DNA of 64,000 nucleotides from Phycisphaerae bacterium (GCA_002716385.1 PBAX01000029.1:62001-126000); one strand, 5' to 3'; positions 1-9,124 are shown, counted from the first letter of the stretch. Numbers and translations: made by a program. The notes: generated from the letters alone by a model not told the origin.

Positions 1-42
1 GTCCCCGTCGCCTCCGGCGACGTCGTGCTCCTTCTCCTGCAT
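1..42 (-). CDS. Possible 5' end of a gene running off the window
   Basis: Downstream of mfd on the same strand an ATG at position 42 opens a frame that stays open to the window edge and begins MQEKEHDVAGGDGD. A small hairpin (GCCCC-CGAC-GGGGC, 49-62) lies between the mfd stop and this start. There is no clear ribosome binding site next to the ATG; a GGAGG lies more than 20 nt upstream. Fourteen codons are too few to name a family. It could be noise after the end of mfd. Confidence 0.25.
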   Translation of the reverse strand, partial: MQEKEHDVAGGDGD

Positions 43-78
43 CGGTCAGCCCCCGACGGGGCCTCCACAACTGGAGCC

Positions 79-3000
79 TCACCCCGCAGCGAGGGTGCCG
101 CAGAGCAGGGAGACCACCTCGTCAAGGTCCTCGAAGCCGTCCTCGGGCCGCCAGTAGATCTCGGGCACGCCTCCCCCGCCGGTTCCCGCCCGCCCCCCGG
201 TCTGCACCAGTCGAACCCGTCCCGGCAGACCCGCGAGGACCGCCTGAAGCGCTTCGGGACGCGCGGCCCGGACGATGACATCGAGTTCACGACGCCGCAT
301 GGAGCGAATCCCGTGCCCCATGGCGAGCACCCGGATGCGGGCCAGGCCAATCAGACGACGGACCGGCGTGGGAATCGGGCCGTAGGCACTGACGATGTCG
401 TCCACGACCGCATCGAGGGACTGCTCGTCCTCGCAGCGGAACAGTCGACGGTAGACATCCATCCGACGAACGGGCGAAGGAACGTAGGCCTCGGGCACGA
501 TGCCTCCGAGGCCGAGGTCGATGGTTGTTGCGGTGGGATCGGGCAACGGCGATCCGTCGCCCGCCTGCAACCGCTCGTGCTGCTGCACGGCTTGTTCCAG
601 GAGGCGGCAGTACAACTCGTAGCCCACGGCGGCGATGTGCCCCGACTGCTCGGCCCCGAGCAGGTTGCCCGCTCCTCGGATCTCGAGATCGCGCAGGGCG
701 ATGCGGAATCCAGCCCCCAGCATGGAGAATCCCTCGACCGCCTGGAGCCGCCGCATCGCCACCTCCGAGGTGACGCGGGTCTGGGGCAGCACCAGGTAGC
801 AGTAGGCGCGATGGCGGAACCGGCCCACGCGACCGCGGAGCTGATGCAGATCGGCCAGGCCGTGGAGATCCGCCTCGTCGATGATGATCGTGTTCGCCGT
901 GGGGATGTCGATGCCGGACTCGATGATGCTGGTGCTGACGAGAATGTCCGCCCCGCCGTTGATGAAGTCGTACATCACCTGTTCGAGCTGGGCGGGACGC
1001 ATCTGTCCGTGCGCAACCACGACCCGGGCGTCCGGTACCAAACGGCGAATCGTCTGGGCCACGTCATCCAGATCACGCACCCGGTTGTGCACCACGAACG
1101 CCTGGCCCTGACGAGCGAGCTCATGTCGCAGCGCGTCGCGGATGCGGTCGTCGTTCCAGGGCATGAGCTCGGTGACCACGGCCCGTCGATCCTGCGGCGC
1201 GGAGGTCAGGGACGAGATGTCTCGAAGGCCCAGCATCGACATGTGCAGCGTGCGGGGGATCGGCGTCGCGGTCATGGTGAGCACGTCCACCGTGGAGCGG
1301 AGCCGCAGCAGCTTCTGCTTGTGCTCCACACCGAACCGCTGCTCCTCGTCGATCACCACCAGACCGAGATCCCGGAACAGGACATCGTTGCTGAGCAGAC
1401 GGTGCGTCCCCACGAGCACGTCGACCTGCCCCGCCGCGACCGCCTCGAGGATCTCGCGCTGCTCAGCCGGGTTGCGGAATCGACTCAACGACTCGACGCG
1501 GAACGGGTATCCCGCCAGCCGGTCCCGGATGGTCCGACCGTGCTGCTCCGCCAGCACCGTGGTCGGCACCAGAAGGGCCACCTGCCTCCCGGACTCGATC
1601 GCCTTGAATGTCGCCCGGATGGCGACTTCGGTCTTCCCGAATCCGACGTCCCCGCAGAGCAGCCGGTCCATCGGCCGGGAGGACTCCATGTCCTGCTTGA
1701 CGGCACGGATCGCCGAAAGCTGATCCTCGGTCTCGTCCCAGGGGAAGGACGCTTCGAACTCCCGCTGCCAGGTGGTGTCGGCCGGAAATGCCGTGCCCTC
1801 GAGTGCCTTGCGGGCGGCCTGGAGCTCCAGCATCTGCTGGGCCAGCTCACGGACCGAATCCGCCGCCTTGTCCTTGCGTCGCGCCCAGGCGGCGCCGCCC
1901 AGGACGGACCGGTCGGGCTCTCCGGTGAATGCCCCGATGTACTTCTGCACCAGTTCGATGTCGACCACCGGGACATGCAGCCGCGCGTTCCTGGCGAACT
2001 CCAGGGTCAGGAACTCCTCCTCGGGACCGTCGCCCCGGGCCATCACCTGGAGCCCCACGAACGAGGCGATGCCATGATCCCGGTGGACCACGAAATCACC
2101 GGGCTCCACGTCGACGAAGGCATCCATCGGGCGGGCCTCGAGATTGGCCTGGGTCCGCCGGCGCAGATGCACCCGGTTCACGAACTCGTCGTAGGCGAGC
2201 ATCGCGTACGATCGCCCGGACGCCGCCCGCCAATGGAAGCCGTGCGGCAGGTCCAGACGGACGTTCCAGATCCCCGGAGGCTCCTCCCCCCCGGAACACC
2301 CCCGCAGGAGTTCGTCGAAACGGCTGGAGTCGCCGCGGGTACGACAGCACACGATCACCTCGTCCTCCGTCGCGCGTTCCAGCAGATCGGAAACGGCTTC
2401 CCGCACGTCCTGAGCGAACGGCTGGTTCCGCCCCACCGGAAGCTCGATCGTGTCCTCCGCTTCTCCCGACGACGCATCGACCACCGTGGCCACACAGTGG
2501 AGACGATCCGAGGCCGCCGCGAAGACGTCCTCCACGCTGAGTATGCCCTGCTGGTCGTCGAGTCGGTAGAGGTAGTTCCGTCCCTGCTCGGTGACTTCGG
2601 CCAGGTCGTCCACCACCAGCTCGCAGCCCGCGCCGAGCCGGTCGATCAGATGTCCACCCGATCCATCCACGACATCCGTCGCCCGCTCGCACAGGAGATC
2701 CAACCGCTCCAGACGTTCCTGCGAGCCCATGGTGTCGAGTTCGATGGTCCAGATGGCCTCGATCGAATCGTCGTCGAGGTCGATCCGGGAAGGCACCGAT
2801 CCCCGTGGAAACACATCGAGAATGTCGCCCCGCAAGGCGAACTCGCCCGGCTCCTCGATCGCCGTGACCCGCTGGTACCCTCCATCGATCAGGAAGGTGA
2901 CGAGCTCCTCCCGATCGCAGCGGTCGCCCACTCGGTACACCCGGTACCCGCGGGCCAGGGACTCGCTCGTGGGCAGGGACTGCATCAACGCGTGCACGGG

Positions 3001-3372
3001 CGCCACGATGACCCGCGGCCGGCTCCGGTCTTCCGCCAGCAGATCCGACACCGCAATGCGATCGACCAGCAGATCCGTGCGGAAGGACCGGTCTCCCGGC
3101 AACCGTTCCATCGCGGGAAACCGGACCGCATCCACGCCCAGGGAACGGAGGGTTTCCGTCGCGTCGTCGGCGTCGTCGAGGTGGGCGACCATCAGCACCC
3201 GGGTGGCGGGACGCCGGCGATGCAACAGGGCCGTGATGAGCACCGTGCTGAAGCCGCACCGCCCGGTCGCCCGGACCACGCCTCCCTCGAGCATGGCCGC
3301 ATCGAGCGCCGCCAGCGCGGGTTCCCGCTCGATCGGGTCGAGCCACGCATGATGTGATTCGATCTTGCTCAT
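79..3372 (-). CDS. mfd: Transcription-repair coupling factor Mfd
   Basis: Mfd displaces RNA polymerase stalled at DNA lesions and recruits the UvrABC excision machinery. The 1097-residue product is near the family length. It has the UvrB-like N-terminal region, the RNA-polymerase-interacting domain (FVVHRDHGIASFVG), and a RecG-like translocase with Walker A GDVGFGKT near residue 575, a DEEQRFGVEHK Walker B motif and a GRVGR helicase motif VI, then the C-terminal regulatory domain. The start ATG overlaps the stop of the upstream ComEA-like gene in an ATGA (3369-3372), so it is translationally coupled as the last assured gene of a three-gene operon. Confidence 0.97.
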   Translation of the reverse strand: MSKIESHHAWLDPIEREPALAALDAAMLEGGVVRATGRCGFSTVLITALLHRRRPATRVLMVAHLDDADDATETLRSLGVDAVRFPAMERLPGDRSFRTDLLVDRIAVSDLLAEDRSRPRVIVAPVHALMQSLPTSESLARGYRVYRVGDRCDREELVTFLIDGGYQRVTAIEEPGEFALRGDILDVFPRGSVPSRIDLDDDSIEAIWTIELDTMGSQERLERLDLLCERATDVVDGSGGHLIDRLGAGCELVVDDLAEVTEQGRNYLYRLDDQQGILSVEDVFAAASDRLHCVATVVDASSGEAEDTIELPVGRNQPFAQDVREAVSDLLERATEDEVIVCCRTRGDSSRFDELLRGCSGGEEPPGIWNVRLDLPHGFHWRAASGRSYAMLAYDEFVNRVHLRRRTQANLEARPMDAFVDVEPGDFVVHRDHGIASFVGLQVMARGDGPEEEFLTLEFARNARLHVPVVDIELVQKYIGAFTGEPDRSVLGGAAWARRKDKAADSVRELAQQMLELQAARKALEGTAFPADTTWQREFEASFPWDETEDQLSAIRAVKQDMESSRPMDRLLCGDVGFGKTEVAIRATFKAIESGRQVALLVPTTVLAEQHGRTIRDRLAGYPFRVESLSRFRNPAEQREILEAVAAGQVDVLVGTHRLLSNDVLFRDLGLVVIDEEQRFGVEHKQKLLRLRSTVDVLTMTATPIPRTLHMSMLGLRDISSLTSAPQDRRAVVTELMPWNDDRIRDALRHELARQGQAFVVHNRVRDLDDVAQTIRRLVPDARVVVAHGQMRPAQLEQVMYDFINGGADILVSTSIIESGIDIPTANTIIIDEADLHGLADLHQLRGRVGRFRHRAYCYLVLPQTRVTSEVAMRRLQAVEGFSMLGAGFRIALRDLEIRGAGNLLGAEQSGHIAAVGYELYCRLLEQAVQQHERLQAGDGSPLPDPTATTIDLGLGGIVPEAYVPSPVRRMDVYRRLFRCEDEQSLDAVVDDIVSAYGPIPTPVRRLIGLARIRVLAMGHGIRSMRRRELDVIVRAARPEALQAVLAGLPGRVRLVQTGGRAGTGGGGVPEIYWRPEDGFEDLDEVVSLLCGTLAAG

Positions 3373-3710
3373 GGCCTTCGATCGTCGCCCCCGGTGCGAC
3401 GAATCAGTCCCGATTCAATGAGGCGACGAATCGTCATCGGCCCGATGCCGGACACCAACGCCAGATCCTGCACGTCGATCCCGGGGCGGAGCGAACGCAG
3501 TTCAATGATAGCGCGTGATCGCACCGGACCAATGCCCGGCAGCATTTCCAGTTCGGCCCGGCCCGCCGTGGCCAGATCGATCCTCCAGGCGGAGGTCGCC
3601 GCTCCGGGGCCCGGCTCCGGCCAGGCAACCCGGGCACGTGACTGCATCAGGAAAACGAGCGATCCCGACAGCACGATCCACAGGAGGAACTCGACCAGCC
3701 GGCGGCTCAA
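3369..3710 (-). CDS. ComEA-like helix-hairpin-helix membrane protein
   Basis: A 113-residue protein with an N-terminal membrane anchor (residues about 6-22), a linker, and two helix-hairpin-helix motifs (LEMLPGIGPVRSRAI and LALVSGIGPMTIRRL). This layout is that of ComEA, the membrane DNA receptor of natural transformation. Short ComEA-like proteins are widespread and often have no proven uptake role. The start appears to be TTG at 3710: it sits inside a TTGA overlap with the stop of the preceding gene (3707-3710), gives a complete anchor helix, and no in-frame ATG occurs before the end of that helix. Its stop overlaps the mfd start. Confidence 0.8.
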   Translation of the reverse strand: MSRRLVEFLLWIVLSGSLVFLMQSRARVAWPEPGPGAATSAWRIDLATAGRAELEMLPGIGPVRSRAIIELRSLRPGIDVQDLALVSGIGPMTIRRLIESGLIRRTGGDDRRP

Positions 3711-5215
3711 TCCGCACTGCCGCCGGACTTGGGAGGAAGCTTGAGCGGGCCCAGCGGCTGCCGGAATCGCTTGCGGACTCCGAGCAGCTTCTGCAGGACG
3801 GGCTTGGACCGCCCCTCCTCGGACAGCAACCCCGACCGGGGCGGCATCGTGCCTTCATGATCGAAGAAGTCCGACCAGAAGAACGACTCGATGTACGGCT
3901 TGGACAGGGCCAGCGGGAAGATCTTCGTCGCCCAGGATGCCTGACGGGACGGCGACCACTGTGAATGCCACCACCCTCCCGCAGCCCCGATCTGCTCACT
4001 GGGCGCACCGACGTTGGACAGGATGATCGGAAGCTCGAGCAGGAAGAACCGGTCGAGCAGCCGCGACACTTCCATCAGGTCCCGGCTGACCATACCCCCC
4101 TGCCCGTCTCCCATCAGAAGCTGGACGCCCACCGCATCCAGACGAACCCCCTCCTGGATCAGCTGCTCGAGGTAGACCAGCGGTGCCAGCGACTGATCGT
4201 TTCGCCCCATGAACTCGCCCCAGGGCTGCGAGAGCTCGACCATGACCCGACGCCCGCGTCGCCCCTGACGAATCAGGACCGCGAGGGTGCGTGTGAGATC
4301 GGTCATCTGCTTGCGATCCAGCGAACAGAGTTCGTTGGTATTGATCCCGGATGCGATGTTGTACATGCCCACCACGTCACCGTAGCGTTGCAGCACCATG
4401 GAAACGTGCTCGTATGCCAAATCGCTGAGGCGTTCGTAGTCGAGGGATCCACCCTGGTAGACCCACTGCGGGAGGCCTCCGGCATTCATGTCCAGCAACG
4501 GACCGGCCACGACCTTCACTCCGTTGTCCTGGGCCCAACCCATCCAGCGATCGCTGTCACTCCAGTCGTACTGCCCCTGCCGGGGTGCCAGTCTGGACCA
4601 GGGCAGCGGCATGACCAGCAGGTCGAACTGCGACTGGATCAGCTCCTCGAGGGCCTTTCCCTTCTTGGATGGGTCAAGACGGATCCCCAGAGTGCCGGAG
4701 GACGCCGGCCGCTTGAGATAGCGACGGTGCAGGAGAATCTCGGCGTGGGCGAGGGCGAGCCGCTCCGACGCCTCGATGCCCAGCGTCAAGGCGTGCCGGG
4801 CGTGCTCCTCGGCCACGGCCGGATCACGGGCGACGAGTGCCTTGGTCAAGGCCTGCCGAGCCTCTTCCCACTGCCGCATCGCCGGATGCTCCATGCTCAG
4901 ATCCAGCATCTGCCATTCCTCGCTCTTGACGAGGAAGGTGGCGATCCGGTGCCGGGCCAGTTCCACCGACAACTGGTACGGACGGTCACGATGGGGCAGC
5001 AGGCAGGTCTGGATGGCCAGACTTCCCATTTTGCCGGTGTCATAGAGCAGGCGGAGGCCGATCGCTCGCTGGCTGCTGACGGAACACTCGATGCACCCGT
5101 CGCGAAAGCGGATCGTGCCCGGAATGACCCGATCATCCTGATCGACGAGACAGGCGTGGTGCAGCGACCACTCCCTGGCGGGGCCGTCTTGATCGTAGAC
5201 CGAAAATCGAAGCAT
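3707..5215 (-). CDS. GH10 (xylanase-fold) protein lacking both catalytic glutamates
   Basis: The 502-residue protein has an N-terminal region of about 170 residues that I do not recognise, then a segment (about 175-480) that follows the GH10 endo-xylanase barrel: an LPWSRLAPRQGQYDWSDSDR strand-helix, a GVQLLM strand, and a C-terminal SFFWSDFFDHEG...SKPVLQKL block. At the acid/base site, where active enzymes have WDVVNE, this protein reads YNIASG (G290). At the nucleophile site (ITELD) it reads LSNVG (N401). The substrate-binding His after the second strand is also absent. It is therefore probably a carbohydrate-binding or structural pseudoenzyme. No signal peptide is seen. It is the first gene of the operon with the ComEA-like gene and mfd. 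Confidence 0.7.
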   Translation of the reverse strand: MLRFSVYDQDGPAREWSLHHACLVDQDDRVIPGTIRFRDGCIECSVSSQRAIGLRLLYDTGKMGSLAIQTCLLPHRDRPYQLSVELARHRIATFLVKSEEWQMLDLSMEHPAMRQWEEARQALTKALVARDPAVAEEHARHALTLGIEASERLALAHAEILLHRRYLKRPASSGTLGIRLDPSKKGKALEELIQSQFDLLVMPLPWSRLAPRQGQYDWSDSDRWMGWAQDNGVKVVAGPLLDMNAGGLPQWVYQGGSLDYERLSDLAYEHVSMVLQRYGDVVGMYNIASGINTNELCSLDRKQMTDLTRTLAVLIRQGRRGRRVMVELSQPWGEFMGRNDQSLAPLVYLEQLIQEGVRLDAVGVQLLMGDGQGGMVSRDLMEVSRLLDRFFLLELPIILSNVGAPSEQIGAAGGWWHSQWSPSRQASWATKIFPLALSKPYIESFFWSDFFDHEGTMPPRSGLLSEEGRSKPVLQKLLGVRKRFRQPLGPLKLPPKSGGSAD

Positions 5216-5335
5216 GGGCAGGTGGAGGTCCGAAACCGGCGGATCATCGGGGTTCGGCTCGGCCGGTCAATGAGCCTTCGCCATTGTGACGACACCGGGC
5301 CGTTTCGCAAGGTTTCATGGGCCGTCCGGATCGGA

Positions 5336-5341
5336 TAGAGT
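5336..5341 (+). promoter_or_regulatory. Candidate -10 box of purC
   Basis: TAGAGT lies 25 nt before the purC ATG, leaving room for a short leader carrying the AGAAGGA ribosome binding site (5352-5358). No good -35 sequence is visible 17 nt upstream. Confidence 0.35.
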
Positions 5342-5366
5342 GATGAAAACCAGAAGGATCCCACCC

Positions 5367-6308
5367 ATGACCACCACCCACCACGCCGTTCGTGAAACCG
5401 ACCTTCCCCTTCCCGGCCGCCGGCAAGGCAAGGTCCGTGACATCTACGAGGTCCCTGCCGCCGAAGGACGCCCCCCGGCCGTGCTCATCATCGCGTCGGA
5501 CCGCATCAGCGCGTTCGATGTCGTGCTGCCCGACCCCGTCCCCGGCAAGGGCTGCGAACTCACCCGGATCAGCACCGAATGGTTCCGGATGGTGCGCGAA
5601 CAGGGGATCATCAAGGACCACCTCCTGAGCGTTCGACCGGAGGATGTTCCGGGACTCGATCCCTCCCACTACCCGCAGTGCGAAGGCCGCATGATGCTCG
5701 GCCGCGCCGCCGAGGTCATTCCCGTCGAGTTCGTGGTCCGCGGCTGCATCACCGGCTCCGGCTGGAGCGAGTACAAGAACAACGGATCCGTCTGCGGCAT
5801 CAAGCTTCCCGACGGCCTTCAGCAGTGCCAGCGACTCGACGAACCCATCTTCACTCCGGCCACCAAGGCCGTCGAGGGACACGACGAGAACATCGACTTC
5901 GATCGGGCCTGCGAGATCGCCGGACGCGACGTGATGGAGCACCTCCGCGACATCTCGCTCCGTATCTACTCGTGGGGCCGCGACTACGCCGCCGAACGAG
6001 GCATCATCCTCGCCGACACCAAGTTCGAGTTCGGCTGGGCCCTCGACGAGGACGGAAACCGCACCGATGAGCTGCTGCTCATCGACGAGATCCTGACCCC
6101 CGACAGCTCGAGGTTCTGGCCCGCCGAGGATTACGAGATCGGCCGCGACCAGGACAGCTTCGACAAGCAGTACGTACGTAACTACCTGCTGACACTCGTC
6201 GAGGCCGGCAACTGGGACAAGACCCCTCCGGGCCCCCCGCTGCCGGAAGAGATCCTTTCGACCACGCTGGAGCGATACCAGGAAGCGGCCCACCGACTCT
6301 TCGGTTGA
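5367..6308 (+). CDS. purC: SAICAR synthetase PurC
   Basis: PurC joins aspartate to CAIR in de novo purine synthesis, using ATP. The 313-residue product has the family landmarks RQGKVRDIY near the N terminus, SDRISAFDVVLPDPVPGKG, the EFVVRGCITGSGW block, the DDEN-like GHDENIDF, and ILADTKFEFG with LIDEILTPDSSRFW at the end. The chosen ATG is preceded by AGAAGGA at 9 nt; an upstream in-frame ATG at 5286 would add residues with no match to the family. It stands alone, convergent with folD with 8 nt between stops. Confidence 0.96.
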   Translation: MTTTHHAVRETDLPLPGRRQGKVRDIYEVPAAEGRPPAVLIIASDRISAFDVVLPDPVPGKGCELTRISTEWFRMVREQGIIKDHLLSVRPEDVPGLDPSHYPQCEGRMMLGRAAEVIPVEFVVRGCITGSGWSEYKNNGSVCGIKLPDGLQQCQRLDEPIFTPATKAVEGHDENIDFDRACEIAGRDVMEHLRDISLRIYSWGRDYAAERGIILADTKFEFGWALDEDGNRTDELLLIDEILTPDSSRFWPAEDYEIGRDQDSFDKQYVRNYLLTLVEAGNWDKTPPGPPLPEEILSTTLERYQEAAHRLFG

Positions 6309-6316
6309 GCCGGACT

Positions 6317-7192
6317 TCAGACCGAACGTTCCGCCGCCTCGACGGTGTTTCGAAGCAGCATGGCGACCGTCACGGGGCCGACCCCTCCGGGCACCGGTGA
6401 CGCCCAGGCGGCGACCCGGGACACGGTGTCCAGATCAACGTCGCCGACCGTGCGGGCCTTGCCCGTTGACGGATCCTTGATTCGGTTGATGCCCACATCG
6501 ATCACCACCGCACCGGGCCGGATCATGTCACCCGTCACCAACGACGGAACGCCCGCCGCCGAGACGACGATGTCCGCCTGGCGGGTCATCGAGGCCAGAT
6601 CCGGCGTATGGACGTTCGTCGAGACGACGGTGGCCTCGGCCTGCATCAGCAGCACCGCGACGGGACGGCCGACGATTCGGCTTGCGCCGACGCAGACCGC
6701 CATGCGACCCTTGATGGGCACCCCGGTCGATTCGATCATGGTCATGACCGCCAGTGCGGTGCACGGCAGGAGACTGCGACGGCCGTAGATGACGTTTCCG
6801 ATGTTGGCCGGATTGACGCCTTCCACATCCTTGTCGGGGTGGATGAAGGACTGGACCACATCCGGATCGATGCCATCGGGCAACGGCATGTGGACCATGA
6901 TCGCATGCACATCCTTCGCGTCGTTGAGATCGGCGACCACGTTGAGCAGTTGCTGCTGCGTCACGTCCTCGGGCAGTTCGTGCAGGCGGTACTCGATCCC
7001 CATCTGGCCGCAGGTCCGGGCCTGACTGGCCGCGTAGACCGATCCGGCATCGTTTCCGCCGCTGATGACCGCGTCGAGACGGACCGGACGACCCTCGTCG
7101 GCCAGCGCCGCGATGCGGCCGGCCAGACCCCGGCGCACCTCTTCGGCCAGTTCGCGTCCGTCGAGGATGTTCGCGGTCACCGCTTCGCTCAT
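6317..7192 (-). CDS. folD: Methylenetetrahydrofolate dehydrogenase / cyclohydrolase FolD
   Basis: FolD interconverts methylene-, methenyl- and formyl-tetrahydrofolate using NADP, supplying C1 units to purine synthesis (purC is next door). The 291-residue protein starts with the usual ILDGRELA segment and contains VHMPLPDGID, PDKDVEGVNPANIG, a GASRIVGRPVAVLL nucleotide-binding loop, VINVGINR-like VIDVGINRIKD, and the closing PVPGGVGPVTVAMLL. The start at 7192 is favoured over longer frames by the family N terminus. It has no Shine-Dalgarno sequence, but TATCCT ends 8 nt upstream, as in other apparently leaderless genes of this window. Confidence 0.96.
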   Translation of the reverse strand: MSEAVTANILDGRELAEEVRRGLAGRIAALADEGRPVRLDAVISGGNDAGSVYAASQARTCGQMGIEYRLHELPEDVTQQQLLNVVADLNDAKDVHAIMVHMPLPDGIDPDVVQSFIHPDKDVEGVNPANIGNVIYGRRSLLPCTALAVMTMIESTGVPIKGRMAVCVGASRIVGRPVAVLLMQAEATVVSTNVHTPDLASMTRQADIVVSAAGVPSLVTGDMIRPGAVVIDVGINRIKDPSTGKARTVGDVDLDTVSRVAAWASPVPGGVGPVTVAMLLRNTVEAAERSV

Positions 7193-7200
7193 GGGAGAGA

Positions 7201-7253
7201 AGGATACCCGGACGGCATTGAATCGGCCACGCCTCCCCGGCTTCCCATACACT
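7201..7253. promoter_or_regulatory. Divergent folD/coaX promoter region with two leaderless-type -10 boxes
   Basis: On the minus strand TATCCT (7201-7206 as its complement) ends 8 nt before the folD ATG. On the plus strand TACACT (7248-7253) ends 9 nt before the coaX ATG. Neither start has a Shine-Dalgarno sequence. Transcription starting the usual 6-8 nt after such hexamers would begin at or next to the start codons. No convincing -35 boxes are visible. Confidence 0.5.
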
Positions 7254-7262
7254 GCAAATCCA

Positions 7263-8051
7263 ATGTCCGAATCAATCAATCTCATCGCGATGAACGTCGG
7301 CAACACCCGGACCCAGATGGGCCGCTCCGTCTCGGGCGAGTTGACCGACGTGACCAGTCTCTCCAACGAGGATCACGCCGGCATCATCGACCAGGTGGTG
7401 ACCTGGTGGTCCTACCTGCCGGACACGAGTCCCCGGGCTGTGCTGCTGGCTTCGGTGAACGACCCGATCGCCGACAAGCTCGCTTCGACCCTGACCGACC
7501 AGCTCTCCGAAGCTCCGTACCGCATCGGACGCGACCTTCCCATCCCCATCGCGGAGGAACTGGATCCCGAGACCCTCACGGGCGTCGATCGTCTGCTGAA
7601 TGCCGCAGCGGCATGGAACACCGCCAAGCAGGCCTGCGTGGTGGTCGACGCCGGAACCTGCATCACGATCGACTTCGTCGACGGCGCAGGAACCTTCCAC
7701 GGCGGCGCGATCACTCCCGGAGCGACCATGCAGCTGGATGCGATGCACCGGGGCTCCGACGCCCTGCCCGAACTCGATTTCATGCGTCCCGACGACGACC
7801 CGTTCGGACGGTCCACCGCCCAGGCCATGCTGCACGGCGTCTACCACGGCATCCGGGGCTCCGTGCGCCAACTCGTCGAACTCTACGCGTTGCGGTACGG
7901 AGCCTACCCCATGGTCATCGCCACCGGCGGCGATGCGGAGATGCTGTTCGCCGACGACGAACTCATCGACCGCATCGTGCCCAACCTGACTCTGGTGGGG
8001 ATCACCACCACCGCCCGCCAGGTGCTCTCGGCCGACGGCGGAGACGACTGA
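7263..8051 (+). CDS. coaX: Type III pantothenate kinase CoaX
   Basis: CoaX phosphorylates pantothenate in the first step of coenzyme A synthesis. The 262-residue protein shows the ASKHA-fold motifs of the family: an N-terminal phosphate loop read as MNVGNTRT, GVDRLLNAAAAW, the second phosphate motif VVVDAGTCITIDFVDG, and HGGAITPG. The first motif normally has Asp (DxGNT); here it is Asn (N11), a change at a conserved metal/ATP-site residue. The ATG at 7263 gives the family N terminus. The gene ends 8 nt before the MnmE-like GTPase and probably forms an operon with it. Confidence 0.9.
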   Translation: MSESINLIAMNVGNTRTQMGRSVSGELTDVTSLSNEDHAGIIDQVVTWWSYLPDTSPRAVLLASVNDPIADKLASTLTDQLSEAPYRIGRDLPIPIAEELDPETLTGVDRLLNAAAAWNTAKQACVVVDAGTCITIDFVDGAGTFHGGAITPGATMQLDAMHRGSDALPELDFMRPDDDPFGRSTAQAMLHGVYHGIRGSVRQLVELYALRYGAYPMVIATGGDAEMLFADDELIDRIVPNLTLVGITTTARQVLSADGGDD

Positions 8052-8059
8052 CCTTCGGC

Positions 8060-9004
8060 ATGACGGTCGTACGCCCCCTCACATCGTCCGCCCCCGGCGC
8101 GATCGCGATCCTCCAACTGGAGGGGGAACTCGACCGCATTCTCGGCGCCATGTCCAACCACGAACACTGGCCGGCGGGCTCCGCCAGACTCGCCAGCCCC
8201 GGCGGAATCGACGACTGCATGGTGGTGCGGATCAACGAGACCACCGCTCAGATCATGCCGCACGGGGGGCCCAGAGTTCAGCAGCGACTGCTCGCCTGGC
8301 TGGGCGAACGCGGCATCGGATCCGCCGACGAGCGAGACGCCGACTGGCCGGAAGCGGGCGATGCGATCGAGTCGGCGATGCTCTCCGTGCTCGCCACCGC
8401 GGCGTCCCCCCTGGCCGTCGATCTTCTTTTGGCCCAACCGGCTTACTGGCGCGCCGGCGGGGCGTGGACTCCGGAGGACGATGCCCGGTCGCGACGGCTG
8501 GACCACCTTCTCACGCCCCCCCGCGTCGTGGTCGTCGGCGAACCGAACGTCGGCAAGAGCACCCTCCTGAACACCCTGGCGGGCCGTGACCGGGTGATCA
8601 CCAGCGATACGCCGGGCACGACCCGCGACTTCGTGACCGCGGAGGTCGAGTGCGCCGGACTCGTCGTCCACTGGTTCGACACACCGGGAATACGGACCAC
8701 CGACGACCCGGTCGAGGAGCAGGCCGTCGAACTGGCCCGGCGACTGGTGACGGAAGCCCATCTGCTCATTGCCGCCGCCGACGCCGAACACGACTGGCCG
8801 GACCTTCCCCGGGCTCCCGACCTCCGGATCGCAACGAAGGCCGACCGATCACCCCGTGCGGATGCCGACGTGGTGGTCTCCGCGACGACCGGTCACGGCA
8901 TCCCGACCCTGGTCCACACGATCCGGGACACGCTCGTACCTCCGCAGGACCTCGCTGCACACCGCCCTTGGCGGTTTCACCCCGACCTGCCGACCCGGGC
9001 CTGA
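8060..9004 (+). CDS. Short MnmE-like GTPase
   Basis: The 314-residue protein resembles tRNA-modification GTPase MnmE but is much shorter than its usual 450 or so residues. A reduced N-terminal folate-domain-like part (APGAIAIL near 11, MPHGGPRVQQRLL near 66) leads into a helical stretch and a G domain with GEPNVGKS (160-167), TTRD (187-190), DTPG (207-210) and TKAD (259-262) in place of NKxD. The C-terminal helical domain and the Cys-containing CxGK end of MnmE are missing, so canonical U34 chemistry is doubtful. I infer an MnmE paralogue with a changed job. It follows coaX directly. Confidence 0.82.
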   Translation: MTVVRPLTSSAPGAIAILQLEGELDRILGAMSNHEHWPAGSARLASPGGIDDCMVVRINETTAQIMPHGGPRVQQRLLAWLGERGIGSADERDADWPEAGDAIESAMLSVLATAASPLAVDLLLAQPAYWRAGGAWTPEDDARSRRLDHLLTPPRVVVVGEPNVGKSTLLNTLAGRDRVITSDTPGTTRDFVTAEVECAGLVVHWFDTPGIRTTDDPVEEQAVELARRLVTEAHLLIAAADAEHDWPDLPRAPDLRIATKADRSPRADADVVVSATTGHGIPTLVHTIRDTLVPPQDLAAHRPWRFHPDLPTRA

Positions 9005-9031
9005 CCCCCGGCATGCGTCTGTGGCTTCGGA

Positions 9032-9037
9032 TACACT
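9032..9037 (+). promoter_or_regulatory. Candidate -10 box of the tRNA-Arg gene
   Basis: TACACT lies 13 nt before the first base of the tRNA, a normal distance for a short 5' precursor. No good -35 match is visible. Confidence 0.4.
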
Positions 9038-9050
9038 TTGGGTCTCCACT

Positions 9051-9124
<74 letters not shown>

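Noticed and set aside
25-3357. A 1110-codon open frame on the plus strand opposite mfd
   Set aside because: It is the mirror of the highly G+C-rich mfd gene; its composition (His, Arg, Gly, Pro-rich) and lack of any motif mark it as a non-coding shadow.
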